A stretch of 64,000 nucleotides of DNA. It comes from Halioglobus sp. (GTDB taxonomy: Bacteria > Pseudomonadota > Gammaproteobacteria > Pseudomonadales > Halieaceae). The stretch is taken from NCBI GenBank assembly GCA_002699145.1, contig PABK01000054.1, forward strand, positions 1 to 64,000. Reading direction: 5' to 3'. Each line of letters begins with the position of its first letter. The stretch's first letter is position 1. The notes beneath the pieces are model-generated. The model searched no databases. It was not told where the DNA came from and was given only the letters and a program-made list of their open reading frames with translations. Of this stretch, positions 8,441 to 17,773 are shown one piece after another. The translations under genes and the position numbers were made by a program.

Positions 8441-9322
8441 ATCGGCCTGTCGCTCGGCGGCGGGCGGGCCCTTGTCCTTCTCGCCCTGGGCGACCAGCTT
8501 CTCCAGGTCCTCGCGCAGGTCCGCCAGCTTCCTGCGCAGGTGGCGGTCCTGTTTCTCGCTGCGCGAGTTGAGCAGCTCGACAATCGCCTGCTGGATCACC
8601 GCCAGGTTGTGGTCGTACACCTTCTGGTACTCGGCAGGCGCATTGCCGCGCCGCGCCTCCACCGCCTCGCGCACACGCAACTGCCAGCCGGGCTCACGCT
8701 GTAACAGCCCCTCGAGCTGGCGCAGCCAGGCGGCGCGATCGCCGGCGAAAGCGGCGTCGGAGCGCACCAGGCGGGCATTGGCCGCCTCCAGCATGGCGCG
8801 CTGTTCCTGTGACAACCTGCCGAGGTAATCGCGGCTGTTGTCGAGGAAGCTGTCCAGGGTGTCCTCGTAGTACTCCTTGTCGCTGCGCTCCAGGTACTCC
8901 TCCCTGAACTCCTCGTGTTCCTCCCACAGGCTCTGCATGAACTTGTCCATCTGCTCGTCCGACAGCCGCCCGCCCAGGTCCAGCAGCCAGTCCAGCGCGT
9001 TGTCCTCGATGCGGTACCAGGCGCGCTCGAACCTGCGTGTCAGGGCAGTCATGCTCGCGGCGCTGACCGGCTGGTCCAGGCTGGCCTCGAACTCCTGTAG
9101 TGTCTGCACGTACAGCGGCAGCTCCTGCGCGCGGTGCCAGGCGAGAAAGGGGGCGAGCAGTTCGTCGAGGTAGGCCTCCTGCTCGCGGTCGAGATCGGCG
9201 TAGCCGTCCACGTACCAGGGCACGATGAAATCGAGGCGGTTGTACATGAACTTGGTGCTGCTGCAACCGAGCAGGAAGAGGCCCAGGCAGGCTGGGACCA
9301 GCCAACGGAAAAGTGTGTTCAC
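8426..9322 (-). CDS. DUF6279-type lipoprotein
   Basis: The product of 298 residues starts at a GTG (VNTLFRW) and has a lipoprotein signal ending in LLGCSS, so it is probably anchored in a membrane and exposed to the periplasm. The mature part is helical and highly charged, with [17 protein letters not shown] directly after the cysteine, a pattern I associate with the DUF6279 lipoproteins of marine gammaproteobacteria. The long frame upstream to 9487 overlaps the diguanylate cyclase gene and lacks a signal, so the GTG start is preferred. The stop of the upstream cyclase lies five bases from this start, so the two genes are probably cotranscribed. The function is unknown. Confidence 0.7.
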   Translation of the reverse strand: MNTLFRWLVPACLGLFLLGCSSTKFMYNRLDFIVPWYVDGYADLDREQEAYLDELLAPFLAWHRAQELPLYVQTLQEFEASLDQPVSAASMTALTRRFERAWYRIEDNALDWLLDLGGRLSDEQMDKFMQSLWEEHEEFREEYLERSDKEYYEDTLDSFLDNSRDYLGRLSQEQRAMLEAANARLVRSDAAFAGDRAAWLRQLEGLLQREPGWQLRVREAVEARRGNAPAEYQKVYDHNLAVIQQAIVELLNSRSEKQDRHLRRKLADLREDLEKLVAQGEKDKGPPAAERQADSVQQ

Positions 9323-9327
9323 GCGGT

Positions 9328-10470
9328 CTATCGCCAGTCGGGTACCGTCTTGGAAATCGGCACGACCTTGACCGGGCTGGTCGATGCGACCTCGACCCGG
9401 TTGCGGCCGTTCTTCTTCGCCAGGTAGAGGGCAGTATCGGCCAGTTTCAGCCACTGGTCCACCGTATCCGCCTGGCTCACCTCGCACAGCCCGACACTGA
9501 TGGTCATGCTGCCCCGCGGCAGGATCTTCGCACCTTCCACGGCCTTGCGCAGCTTGTTGCCCACCTGCTTGCCCTGGTGCACATCCGCCTCGCTGAGCAG
9601 CAGGACGAATTCCTCACCGCCGAAACGACACAGGGTGTCGACGCTGCGCACGCGCGCCTTGAGCAGGTCGACCAACGCCTTCAGCGCCCTGTCGCCCTCG
9701 GCGTGCCCGAACTGGTCGTTGATGCGCTTGAAGTGGTCTATGTCGATGACCATCATCGTTTCGAGGCGCTCGTAACGCTGCCAGTTCTCCAGGCTCTTGG
9801 CGGCGCGCAACTCGAGGTAGCGCCGGTTGTAGGCGCCGGTGAGGGGGTCGGTGATCGCCATGCTGCGCAGGCGCCGCGATTGTTCGCTCACGGCAAACAC
9901 CAGCCAGGCGCTGACCAGCCAGCTCAGGCCGAGGCTCAGGCCGATGACGAAGCTGGCCATGGGTTCGGAACGCGCCAGGATGATCGGCGCCGCCACCAGG
10001 CCGCTGAGCAGCAGGATGCCCGCCGCCCAGCGCATGCGCACCAGCACCGGCAGGGCCACCAGCAAGGGAAACATCAGAAAGAGGGCGAAATCCTGCCCGC
10101 GATGGTAGGCGAGCATGACCAGGCCGATGCTGAACAGCAGCACCACGTGCGGCGAGGCCGCCGCCTCGCGCCCGCTGGACAGCAGCGCGATATTGCCCAG
10201 CACCACCACCAGCAGCGTCAGCAGGCCGCCGCCGACGAAGATTTCGTCCACGTAGAAGTTATAGCCGGTGACCGGCAGGAGAACGACGCCGATAATGGCG
10301 AGAATGTAGCGGTAGGCGTTGCGGCGCCGGCGGTCGCGCCACTCGTCGGTCTTCTCGCCGTCCTGCGCGCGCTGGGGCTTGAGCAGGTCGCCGGAGAAGG
10401 ACTCGGTGAAGTGGCGCCAGGCACGCTGCCAGGCGCGACCCTCTGCATTGTTGCGGTGGCTGCTGCCCAT
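9328..10470 (-). CDS. membrane-bound GGDEF diguanylate cyclase
   Basis: The 380-residue protein has a hydrophilic N terminus, about five or six membrane helices between residues 55 and 195, and a C-terminal GGDEF domain. The active-site motif is GGEEF at about residue 283. It is preceded by RSVD with a five-residue spacer, so the allosteric product-binding I-site (RxxD) is present. DPLTGAYNRR and FKRINDQFGH are the usual flanking motifs. It should make cyclic-di-GMP from GTP in response to a membrane or extracellular signal; no EAL domain is attached. Its stop is just upstream of the lipoprotein gene, suggesting an operon. Confidence 0.92.
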   Translation of the reverse strand: MGSSHRNNAEGRAWQRAWRHFTESFSGDLLKPQRAQDGEKTDEWRDRRRRNAYRYILAIIGVVLLPVTGYNFYVDEIFVGGGLLTLLVVVLGNIALLSSGREAAASPHVVLLFSIGLVMLAYHRGQDFALFLMFPLLVALPVLVRMRWAAGILLLSGLVAAPIILARSEPMASFVIGLSLGLSWLVSAWLVFAVSEQSRRLRSMAITDPLTGAYNRRYLELRAAKSLENWQRYERLETMMVIDIDHFKRINDQFGHAEGDRALKALVDLLKARVRSVDTLCRFGGEEFVLLLSEADVHQGKQVGNKLRKAVEGAKILPRGSMTISVGLCEVSQADTVDQWLKLADTALYLAKKNGRNRVEVASTSPVKVVPISKTVPDWR

Positions 10471-10617
10471 GGCCGGCTTGCGGGCGACTCAGGCTCGCCC
10501 TGCCCTCCACATCACTGGTGTCGCCCCAACATTAACCCAGCGCCGCGGCCGTGGCTACGCATAGTGTGCACAAACGCACACAAATGCCCGAAAATGGCGG
10601 AAATCCACCGCGGCGGC

Positions 10618-12303
10618 TCAGGCCGCCGCGATGTGTTCACCTTCCGCGGCGCGGTTGATGGCGCCGAGAATACCGTCCAGGGAGGCCTGGATGATGTCGT
10701 GGCTGCGTCCCACGCCGCAGAAGCGATCGCCGTCGATGTTCAGCTGGATATAGCACACCGCCTCGGCATCCGCGCTGTGGCTCAGGGCGTGCTCGTTGTA
10801 CTCCACCAGCACGATCTGCTTGCCGGTGAAGCGCTGCATGGCGTCGACAAACGAGGCCACCACGCCGTTGCCCGACCCGGCCAGGGCATGCGTCGCACCG
10901 CCGGAGACCAGGTCGGCCTGCAGCTTGTCCACCTTGTCCTCGCGACTGACCTGGTAGTCGCCGAGACGGAAGCGGCCGTCGGCGTCCAGGTAGGTGGCCT
11001 CGAACAGGCGGAAGATCTCCTCGGAGCTGACTTCGACTTCGCGCTCCTCGGCGTAGGCCTGCACCGTGCGGCTGAAGTCGATCTGCAGCCAGCGCGGCAG
11101 CTCCAGGCCGTAGTCACGCTGCAGCACATAGGCGATGCCGCCCTTGCCCGACTGGCTGTTGATGCGGATGACCTCCTGGTAGGAGCGACCGATATCCGCC
11201 GGGTCGATGGGCAGGTAGGCCACCTCCCAGGGCTCGGGCTCGTCGCCCTGCCCGTCACGCACGGCCAGGCATTTCTTGATGGCGTCCTGGTGACTGCCGG
11301 AAAACGCGGTGAACACCAGCTCGCCGGCGTAGGGGTGGCGCGGGTGCACCGGAAGCTGTGTGCACTCGCGGCTGGTCTGCAGGATCTCGTCCATGTTGGC
11401 CAGCTGCAGCTCGGGGTCGACGCCCTGGCTGTAGAGGTTCATGGCCATGGTGATGATATCCATGTTGCCGGTGCGCTCGCCATTGCCAAACAGGGTGCCC
11501 TCGACACGGTCGGAGCCGGCCAGCACGCCCAGCTCGGCGGCGGCCACGGCGCAGCCGCGGTCGTTGTGCGTGTGCAGGGAGACGAGGATGCTGTCGCGGC
11601 GCGCCACGCGGGAGCAGAACCACTCGATCTGGTCCGCGTACACGTTCGGTGTGCTCATCTCCACGGTCGCCGGCAGGTTGATGATCACCGGCCTGTCGGG
11701 CGTGGGCTGCCACACCGCGGTGACCGCGTCGCAGACCTCCACGGCGAAATCCAGCTCGGTGCCGGTAAAGCTCTCCGGCGAGTACTCGAACACCCACTCG
11801 GTGTCCGGGTGGCGCGCGGCGCATTCCTGCACCAGCTTCGCGCCCTGCACGGCGATGTCGACGATGCCCGCGCGGTCCAGCCCGAACACCTGTTCACGCT
11901 GCACCGTGGAGGTGGAGTTGTACACGTGCACGATGACCCGGCGCGCGCCCTTGAGCGCCTGGAAGGTCTTCTCGATCAGGTCCGGCCGCGCCTGGGTGAG
12001 CACCTGGATGGTGACGTCTTCGGGGATGCGGTCGTTGTCGATCAACTCGCGCACGAAGTCGTAGTCGTGGCTGGACGCGGAGGGAAAGCCGACCTCGATC
12101 TCCTTGAAGCCGATTTTCACCAGCTGGTCCCAGAGCTGGGACTTCTGCCGCGCGGTCATCGGCTCGATCAGCGCCTGGTTGCCGTCGCGCAGGTCCACGC
12201 TGCACCAGCGCGGCGCGTGCTGGATAACCCGGTCCGGCCACTGGCGACCCGGGAGGGACACCGGCTGGAACGGCTTGTACTTGCTGTGATCGAAGGTGTT
12301 CAT
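10618..12303 (-). CDS. leuA: 2-isopropylmalate synthase
   Basis: LeuA condenses acetyl-CoA with 2-oxoisovalerate, the first committed step of leucine synthesis. The 561-residue form with LRDGNQALIEPM near the N terminus and LHTHNDRGC at about residue 240 (metal and acetyl-CoA site) belongs to the longer LeuA type. The C-terminal third, from about residue 430, is the regulatory leucine-binding domain. The start chosen is MNTFDHSKY at 12303; the frame runs upstream without a start signal. The gene is not part of a leuBCD operon here. It is divergent from an Lrp-family regulator 281 bases away, a likely control point. Confidence 0.96.
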   Translation of the reverse strand: MNTFDHSKYKPFQPVSLPGRQWPDRVIQHAPRWCSVDLRDGNQALIEPMTARQKSQLWDQLVKIGFKEIEVGFPSASSHDYDFVRELIDNDRIPEDVTIQVLTQARPDLIEKTFQALKGARRVIVHVYNSTSTVQREQVFGLDRAGIVDIAVQGAKLVQECAARHPDTEWVFEYSPESFTGTELDFAVEVCDAVTAVWQPTPDRPVIINLPATVEMSTPNVYADQIEWFCSRVARRDSILVSLHTHNDRGCAVAAAELGVLAGSDRVEGTLFGNGERTGNMDIITMAMNLYSQGVDPELQLANMDEILQTSRECTQLPVHPRHPYAGELVFTAFSGSHQDAIKKCLAVRDGQGDEPEPWEVAYLPIDPADIGRSYQEVIRINSQSGKGGIAYVLQRDYGLELPRWLQIDFSRTVQAYAEEREVEVSSEEIFRLFEATYLDADGRFRLGDYQVSREDKVDKLQADLVSGGATHALAGSGNGVVASFVDAMQRFTGKQIVLVEYNEHALSHSADAEAVCYIQLNIDGDRFCGVGRSHDIIQASLDGILGAINRAAEGEHIAAA

Positions 12304-12449
12304 GTGCGGCTTCCGTGGCAGTGAGCATGGTATTGAATTAGGTGGCTGCTGACCCGCGGTACATGCCCTTTTGGGGCGGCGTACGGGGTGCCCCGGGGCC
12401 GGTAAGCCTGGGGGACCCGCCGCGACAGGTGCTCGACAGCCAGGTGCAC

Positions 12450-12455
12450 AGTATA
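12450..12455 (-). promoter_or_regulatory. candidate -10 element for leuA
   Basis: On the minus strand TATACT lies about 147 bases upstream of the leuA start. The -35 region is poor, as expected if an activator such as the neighbouring Lrp-type protein is needed. No leucine-rich leader peptide is visible between this site and leuA, so classical attenuation is not supported. Confidence 0.35.
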
Positions 12456-12584
12456 GGCGGGTGGGCGTAGCGAATGTATGCAAATATTTCGCTTGATGGC
12501 GGTAAATATGGAATATGTCTCTATAAAATGCCGATTATGTAGTGATAATGTTCCATCAGCGCCCGATAGCCGCCAGGAGACACC

Positions 12585-13082
12585 ATGAAACTCGACCGCA
12601 CCGATCGCCGCATTCTCAGGCTCATGCAGGGCAACGCCCGCATCAGCAACCTGGAACTGGCCGAGGCGGTGGGCCTGTCCCCCACCCCCTGCTCACGCCG
12701 CGTACGGCGCCTGGAGGAGTCGGGCATCATCCGCGCCCACGTCACGTTGCTGGACCAGGCGCGCCTGGGGCTGAAGCTTACCGCCTACATCGGCATCAGT
12801 ATGGACCGCCACACGCCGGACCGCTTCGAGGCTTTCGAGGCCGAGGTCAGGGACTACCCGGAGGTCATGGACTGCTCCGTGGTGACCGGCCAGTCCTCGG
12901 ACTACCTGTTGCGCGCGGTGGTGCCGGACATGGAGTACTACGAGAAATTCCTGCTAGGCCGGCTCACCCGCATTCCCGGGGTGACCGGCGTGCACTCCAG
13001 CTTCGAGCTGCGCCGCGTGGTGCAGCGCACGGACCTGCCGCTGGACCACATCGGCGACACCACCGAGCTGACGCCGGCGTGA
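12585..13082 (+). CDS. Lrp/AsnC family transcriptional regulator
   Basis: The 165-residue protein has the N-terminal AsnC helix-turn-helix (LDRTDRRILRLMQ, NLELAEAVGLSPTPCSRRVRRLEESGII) and a C-terminal RAM/ligand-binding domain with VTGQSSDYLLRAVV. Such proteins bind amino acids and control their synthesis or degradation. Divergence from leuA suggests that leuA is a target and leucine a possible effector; that is an inference from position. The start has a CAGGAGAC site six bases upstream. The region between the two genes is AT-rich for this genome, as expected for an Lrp-type target. Confidence 0.92.
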   Translation: MKLDRTDRRILRLMQGNARISNLELAEAVGLSPTPCSRRVRRLEESGIIRAHVTLLDQARLGLKLTAYIGISMDRHTPDRFEAFEAEVRDYPEVMDCSVVTGQSSDYLLRAVVPDMEYYEKFLLGRLTRIPGVTGVHSSFELRRVVQRTDLPLDHIGDTTELTPA

Positions 13083-13185
13083 ATTGGTAAACCGCCCGCC
13101 GCCACGCGGCCCGCGAGACTTGCCGCGCGGCGCGCCGCGGCGCAGTATGGTGCGCTCACCAACATCGAGCTTTCGCGGGGTTTCT

Positions 13186-13965
13186 ATGATCGACATGGCA
13201 GGCAAGGTCGCCCTGGTTACCGGCGGCGCCAGCGGCATGGGCCAGATCGCCGCGCGACGACTGGCGGCACAGGGCGCCCGGGTGGCGATCTTCGACGTCA
13301 ACGACCAGGCCCTGGCGGACACCGCGGCGGAGAGCGACAACATCAGCGCCTACCGCTGCGACATCTCCAACCTGCAGGAGGTGGAAGCGCAGGTCGCGGC
13401 GGTCGCCGAGGCGCTGGGACCCATCGACCTGCTGCTGCACGCCGCGGCGCTGATGCCCAGCTACCGCCTGGACGAGCACAGCCACGAGGACATGGAGCGC
13501 CTGTTCCGCATCAACTACTTCGGCACCACCTACATGGTGCGCGCGGTACTGCCGGCGATGACCGCGCGCGGCAGCGGGCGCATCATCGCCTTCGGCTCCA
13601 TTGCCGGCATCGCGCTGGTGCCGAAGATGGGCGCCTACTGCGCGACCAAGGCGGCGGTCAATGCCTATATCGAAGTGCTGCAAAACGAGATCCGCAACAG
13701 CGGCGTGCGCGTCCACCTGGTGTGCCCGCCCGCGGTGAACACACCGCTGGTGGACCAGACCATCGCCACCGACACACCCGGCAGCATCATCGAGGCAAAA
13801 AAGAAGGGACGCCTGGCGGACCCGGAAACAATGATCGACGCCATCGAGGAAGGCGTGCGCAAGGACCGCGACATCATCTACCCGGGGCAGGCGCGTATGC
13901 TGTACCTGTGGCGCGCGCTGCTGCCGAAGTTGTGGTGGAAGGCGGTGATGAACTTCGAGAAATAG
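13186..13965 (+). CDS. short-chain dehydrogenase/reductase
   Basis: The 259-residue SDR has the TGGASGMG cofactor-binding motif at about residues 13-20, an aspartate (FDVN) after the second strand that suggests NAD(H) preference, and the catalytic YCATK (Y-x-x-x-K) with an upstream serine (FGSIAG). The length is typical of classical SDRs. The substrate is unknown. A lysine-rich stretch (EAKKKGRL) and a tryptophan-rich C terminus (RALLPKLWWK) suggest membrane association. The ATG at 13186 is used because the longer frame from 13084 has no ribosome site. Confidence 0.88.
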   Translation: MIDMAGKVALVTGGASGMGQIAARRLAAQGARVAIFDVNDQALADTAAESDNISAYRCDISNLQEVEAQVAAVAEALGPIDLLLHAAALMPSYRLDEHSHEDMERLFRINYFGTTYMVRAVLPAMTARGSGRIIAFGSIAGIALVPKMGAYCATKAAVNAYIEVLQNEIRNSGVRVHLVCPPAVNTPLVDQTIATDTPGSIIEAKKKGRLADPETMIDAIEEGVRKDRDIIYPGQARMLYLWRALLPKLWWKAVMNFEK

Positions 13966-14071
13966 GTCTCTCCGCGCTCACCCGCTAACGCCCTGCGGCC
14001 GCCCCCGCACGCCGCTGTGGCGGCGCGGCGGCTTTGCCTTATGCGCGGGCATCCGCTAGCATCGCCGCCCC

Positions 14072-15274
14072 ATGTCCGCACGCTTCCTCCACCGCGATTC
14101 CCCCTGGCTGCTGGCCGTGCTGGCGGCACTGGTTGCCGTGGGGCCACTGAGCGTGGACATGTACACCCCCGCCATGCCGCTGATGATGACGGCGCTGGAC
14201 ACCGACATCAGCCACATGCACCTGACCCTGAGCAGCTACCTCGCCGGGTTCGCCCTCTTCCACCTGGTGTGCGGGCCGCTGGCGGACCGCATCGGGCGCA
14301 AGCCCGTGCTGCTCGGCGGCGGGGCCCTGTTCGCGGCGGCGTGCCTGGGCTGCAGCTACTCGACCAGCGTGGAAGAACTGCTGCTGTTCCGCTTCCTGCA
14401 GGGTGTGGGCGCCTGCGTCGGCCCGACCATCGGGCGCACCATCGCGCGGGATATGTTCGGCCCCACCGACGCGGCCCGCGCCCTGTCGCTGATCGCCATG
14501 CTCATGGCGCTGGCGCCGGCGGTCGCCCCGACCCTGGGCGGCGTGTTGTTGCTGTGGCTGCCCTGGCCGTTCATTTTTCTTTTCCTCGCGCTGTACGGCG
14601 CGGCCACCCTGTTGCTGGTGACGCGTTTCCTGCCGGAATCGCTGCCAGTGAAACAGAGCCTGCACCCGGTGATCATCGCGCGCAACTACGCGCTGCTGCT
14701 GCGCGACCCGACCTATCTCACCGCGACCGTGGGCAGCGGCTGCATCTACGCCGGGCTGATGACCTATATTTCCTGTTCCAGCTTCGTCTACATCGACATG
14801 CTCGGCGTACCGGTACAACTGTTCGGCTTCATCTTTCTCAGTTCCGTGATCGGGTACATGCTCGGCAGCGCGCTCAGCGCACGCCTCACCCGCAGCCACG
14901 CGGCGGAGTGGACCGTACTGTTCGGCGCCTCGCTGAACACCGGCGCCTGCAGCGTGATGCTGCTGGGCGGCTACCTGTTGCCGCAAAATATCTGGGTGCT
15001 GATCCTGCCCATGCTGTTCTATGCCGCCGGCATGGGCCTGGTATTGCCCAACGCCATGGCGGTGGCCCTGCGGCCCTTTCCGCACATCGCCGGCACGGCC
15101 TCGGCACTGCTGGGCTTCGTGCAGATGACGATCTCGGGCAGCGCCACCGCCCTGGTCGGCCTGTTCCTGCTGGACACGCCCATGCCCATGCTGGTGGCCA
15201 TGTTCGGCGCCACGCTGCTGGCGCTGGCGCTGTGTGTCGTGCTTTTCCGCCGGCGCGAGCGCGCCCACCCCTGA
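14072..15274 (+). CDS. Bcr/CflA family multidrug efflux MFS transporter
   Basis: The 400-residue protein has twelve predicted membrane helices and the loop between helices 2 and 3 reads GPLADRIGRKPV, the MFS signature. The segment GPLSVDMYTPAMP near the N terminus is typical of the Bcr/CflA subfamily, which exports drugs such as bicyclomycin and chloramphenicol and also metabolites like cysteine. The cysteine synthase gene starts 54 bases downstream on the same strand, so export of a sulphur metabolite is possible, but this is only suggestive. Confidence 0.88.
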   Translation: MSARFLHRDSPWLLAVLAALVAVGPLSVDMYTPAMPLMMTALDTDISHMHLTLSSYLAGFALFHLVCGPLADRIGRKPVLLGGGALFAAACLGCSYSTSVEELLLFRFLQGVGACVGPTIGRTIARDMFGPTDAARALSLIAMLMALAPAVAPTLGGVLLLWLPWPFIFLFLALYGAATLLLVTRFLPESLPVKQSLHPVIIARNYALLLRDPTYLTATVGSGCIYAGLMTYISCSSFVYIDMLGVPVQLFGFIFLSSVIGYMLGSALSARLTRSHAAEWTVLFGASLNTGACSVMLLGGYLLPQNIWVLILPMLFYAAGMGLVLPNAMAVALRPFPHIAGTASALLGFVQMTISGSATALVGLFLLDTPMPMLVAMFGATLLALALCVVLFRRRERAHP

Positions 15275-15328
15275 CCCGCGGCGCCGGCCTGTGGCATACT
15301 CGGCGGTGATTCATCGGGAGAACAACAC

Positions 15329-16336
15329 GTGCAAACAGCCAGCGACGTCACCGGGCTGATCGGCAACACCCCCCTGCTGCACCTGCAGCAGGTGTCGCAG
15401 CTCACCGGCTGCACCATCCTGGGCAAGGCGGAATTCCTCAACCCCGGCGGCTCGGTGAAAGACCGCACCGCCCTGGGCATCATCCGCGCCGCGGAACAGG
15501 CCGGGGAACTGGAACCGGGCGGGCGCATCGTCGAGGGCACGGCGGGCAACACCGGCATCGGCCTGACCCTGCTGGCCAATGCGCTGGGCTATACCAGCAC
15601 GGTGGTCATGCCCGCCACCCAGAGCAAGGAGAAAATTGACGCCCTGGAACTGCTCGGCGCCGACCTGCACCTGGTCGCGGCGACCAGCTACAAGGACCCC
15701 AATCACTACATCCACACTGCCGAGCGCATGGCGCAGAAGTACGCGCAAAAGGAAGCGCACGGCGCGATCTGGGCGCGACAGTTCGACAACCTGGCGAACA
15801 TGGAGATCCACGCGCGCACCACCGGCCAGGAGATCTGGCAACAGACCGACGGCAAGGTGGACGGCTTCATCTGCGCGGCGGGCACCGGGGGCACCATCGC
15901 CGGCGTCTCCAACGCACTCAAGGAGCACAACCCCGCTATCGCCATCGGCCTGGTGGACCCGGCCGGGGCCGTGTTATGCGACTACTTCAGCCACGGCGAA
16001 GCGCGGGCCTCGGAGGGGGACTCCATTATCGAGGGCGTGGGCATCGGCCACGTCACCGGCAACGCCGCGCAGGCGCGCGTGGACCACGCCTGGACGGTGA
16101 CAGACGTGGAGGCGCTGCCCTACATCTTCGACCTGCTGCGCCACGAGGGGCTTTGCATGGGCGGGACCTCCGGCCTGAACATCGCCGGCGCGGTGCGCCT
16201 GGCGCGGGAGCTGGGCCCGGGGCACACCATCGTCACGGTGCTGTGCGACTACGGCAACCGCTACCAGAGCAAGCTGTTCAACCCGGTGTTCCTGGAGAAC
16301 AAGGGACTGCCGGTGCCGGAGTGGCTGGCCATCTGA
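15329..16336 (+). CDS. cysteine synthase family protein (PLP-dependent)
   Basis: A fold-type II PLP enzyme of 335 residues. NPGGSVKDR at about residues 38-46 carries the PLP lysine; EGTAGNTGIGL is the substrate loop, where most CysK proteins have TSGNTG; and GTGGTIAGV binds the cofactor phosphate. It most likely makes cysteine from O-acetylserine and sulphide. The GTAGNTG variant and the RQFDNLAN segment resemble cystathionine beta-synthase-like or CysK2-type members, so the exact acceptor is less certain. The start is a GTG with CGGGAG upstream. Confidence 0.85.
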   Translation: MQTASDVTGLIGNTPLLHLQQVSQLTGCTILGKAEFLNPGGSVKDRTALGIIRAAEQAGELEPGGRIVEGTAGNTGIGLTLLANALGYTSTVVMPATQSKEKIDALELLGADLHLVAATSYKDPNHYIHTAERMAQKYAQKEAHGAIWARQFDNLANMEIHARTTGQEIWQQTDGKVDGFICAAGTGGTIAGVSNALKEHNPAIAIGLVDPAGAVLCDYFSHGEARASEGDSIIEGVGIGHVTGNAAQARVDHAWTVTDVEALPYIFDLLRHEGLCMGGTSGLNIAGAVRLARELGPGHTIVTVLCDYGNRYQSKLFNPVFLENKGLPVPEWLAI

Positions 16337-16339
16337 GGA

Positions 16340-16361
16340 GGGCGCCGCGAGCGCGGCGCCC
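16340..16361. terminator. hairpin between the cysteine synthase and dsbA genes
   Basis: A perfect nine-base stem, GGGCGCCGC (16340-16348) and GCGGCGCCC (16353-16361), with a GAGC tetraloop lies four bases after the stop codon at 16336 and before the convergent dsbA end at 16376. There is no T run, so it may serve as an attenuating or bidirectional terminator for the convergent genes. Confidence 0.45.
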
Positions 16362-16375
16362 GGGAAGCTGACGAA

Positions 16376-17032
16376 CTAGCCGCCGGCTTGCTGCGCGGCC
16401 CTGGCCGCGCGTTCCTTCTCGACGAGAAAGTCGGCGACCTTGAGCATATCGGCCTGGCTGCCCGCCTTGCCGGCGCTGATGTGGTACTTGCCCTCGACCA
16501 TCATTGCCGGGGTGCCGGTAATGCCGGCGCCCTTGGCCGCAGCCATGGCCTGGCGCACCTGGCTGCTGACGCCGAAGGAGCCGAAGGTGTTGTCGAAGTC
16601 TTCACGGGCAACGCCGTTGGCGACAAACACCTGGGCGATCTCTTCCTCCGATCCCAGGCGCTTGCGGTCCACGTGCATGGCCTGGAACAGGGCCGGGTGC
16701 ACGGTGTCGACGACACCCAGGGCCTCGGCGGTAAAATACGCCCGCGCGTGCAGTTCCATGACATCGCGCCACACCGCCGGGATCGGGCGCACGGCCACGT
16801 CATCCGGCAGGGTCTTCTTCCATTCCTGCAGCATCGGTTCGAAGGTGTAGCAGTGGCCGCAGCCATACCAGAAGAACTCCGCCACCTCGATCTTGTCGCG
16901 CGGGGCCGTCCTGGCGACCTGGCTGTTGATCACGTCGTAGTGCTGGCCCGCCACGTAAGTGGGGCTGTCCTGGGCGGAACAGGCCATGGCCAGGAACAGC
17001 AGTGACAGGGGCAGGAACAGGCGCTTGATCAT
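16376..17032 (-). CDS. dsbA: thiol:disulfide interchange protein DsbA
   Basis: DsbA introduces disulphides into periplasmic proteins. The 218-residue protein has a thioredoxin fold with the active site CGHC at residues 58-61 and a cis-proline loop GTPAMM. The N terminus is a signal sequence, but it ends AMAC followed by SAQ, which fits the lipoprotein lipobox pattern; most DsbA proteins are instead cleaved and soluble. The gene is last in the leftward order cytochrome c5, cytochrome c4, dsbA, as in Pseudomonas. Both neighbouring products are exported and contain cysteines, which suits co-expression. Confidence 0.95.
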   Translation of the reverse strand: MIKRLFLPLSLLFLAMACSAQDSPTYVAGQHYDVINSQVARTAPRDKIEVAEFFWYGCGHCYTFEPMLQEWKKTLPDDVAVRPIPAVWRDVMELHARAYFTAEALGVVDTVHPALFQAMHVDRKRLGSEEEIAQVFVANGVAREDFDNTFGSFGVSSQVRQAMAAAKGAGITGTPAMMVEGKYHISAGKAGSQADMLKVADFLVEKERAARAAQQAGG

Positions 17033-17111
17033 CGGTTTCTCCTCGAAGGTGGCGTCGGTTTTGTCGCTGCTGTTTCTGACAGCAAATGGCGCGCGGCGTT
17101 CGCGTGGGCGC

Positions 17112-17744
17112 TTACTTGAGGCCCGCTACATAGCTGGCCACCGCCTCGATTTCCAGGTCGCTGAGGCCGAAGGCGTTACTGCGCATGATCCTGGTGTCAC
17201 CGTCGTTGGTGCGCCCGGCCGGGTCCTCGTAGCCCTTGCGGTAGGCGCGCAACTGGTCGGCCACGTACTGGGCGTGCTGACCGGCCAGCGACGGGTAGCC
17301 CGCCGGGTCGTTGCCCTGGCCGGTGGGAGAGTGACAGGCGGTACAGGCGGCGACCTTGCGCCCGGCCACGCCGCCACGGTAGACCTGCTGGCCCAGCTCG
17401 AGCAGGTCCGGGTCGGTGTGGCCGCCGCTGCGCGCCTGCGCGGCGTAGTAGGCGGCGATATCCGCCAGGTCCTGGTCGCTCTTGTTGTCGAGCTGGCCTA
17501 CCATGGTCGGCACCTGCCGCGCGCCGTCGCGGATATCCTGCAATTGCTTGTACAGGTACTTCTCACCCTGCCCCGCCAGCTTGGGGAAAGGCGCGATACT
17601 GTTGCCATCGGCGCCGTGGCAGGCGGCGCAAACGGCGGTCTGGGCTTCGCCCGCGGCGGCGTCGCCGGCGGGCCTGGCGTCTGCGGCAAAGGCGCCGCCG
17701 GCCCAGCCCAGGGTCAGGCCGAGCAGAATTACAACGTTTTTCAT
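17112..17744 (-). CDS. cytochrome c4
   Basis: The 210-residue product has a signal peptide cleaved at about residue 20 (AFAAD) and two haem-binding motifs, CAACH at residues 39-43 and CTACH at about 134-138, each followed by a distant methionine axial ligand (for example PTMVGQ). Two similar class I cytochrome domains in one chain define cytochrome c4, a periplasmic membrane-associated electron carrier to terminal oxidases, which fits the cytochrome c oxidase operon 5 kb away. It follows cytochrome c5 by 29 bases. Confidence 0.95.
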   Translation of the reverse strand: MKNVVILLGLTLGWAGGAFAADARPAGDAAAGEAQTAVCAACHGADGNSIAPFPKLAGQGEKYLYKQLQDIRDGARQVPTMVGQLDNKSDQDLADIAAYYAAQARSGGHTDPDLLELGQQVYRGGVAGRKVAACTACHSPTGQGNDPAGYPSLAGQHAQYVADQLRAYRKGYEDPAGRTNDGDTRIMRSNAFGLSDLEIEAVASYVAGLK

Positions 17745-17773
17745 GTCAGTTCCTAAGGTTGGCGTAGACCCGC

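Noticed and set aside
9313-12324. 1003-codon open frame on the plus strand opposite the diguanylate cyclase and leuA
   Set aside because: It is antisense to two well-supported genes, has the composition of a GC-rich shadow frame (rich in H, R, A, G, V) and no domain.
12304-12450. leucine attenuator leader peptide ahead of leuA
   Set aside because: The short frames in the leader have no run of leucine codons and no clear terminator/antiterminator pair.
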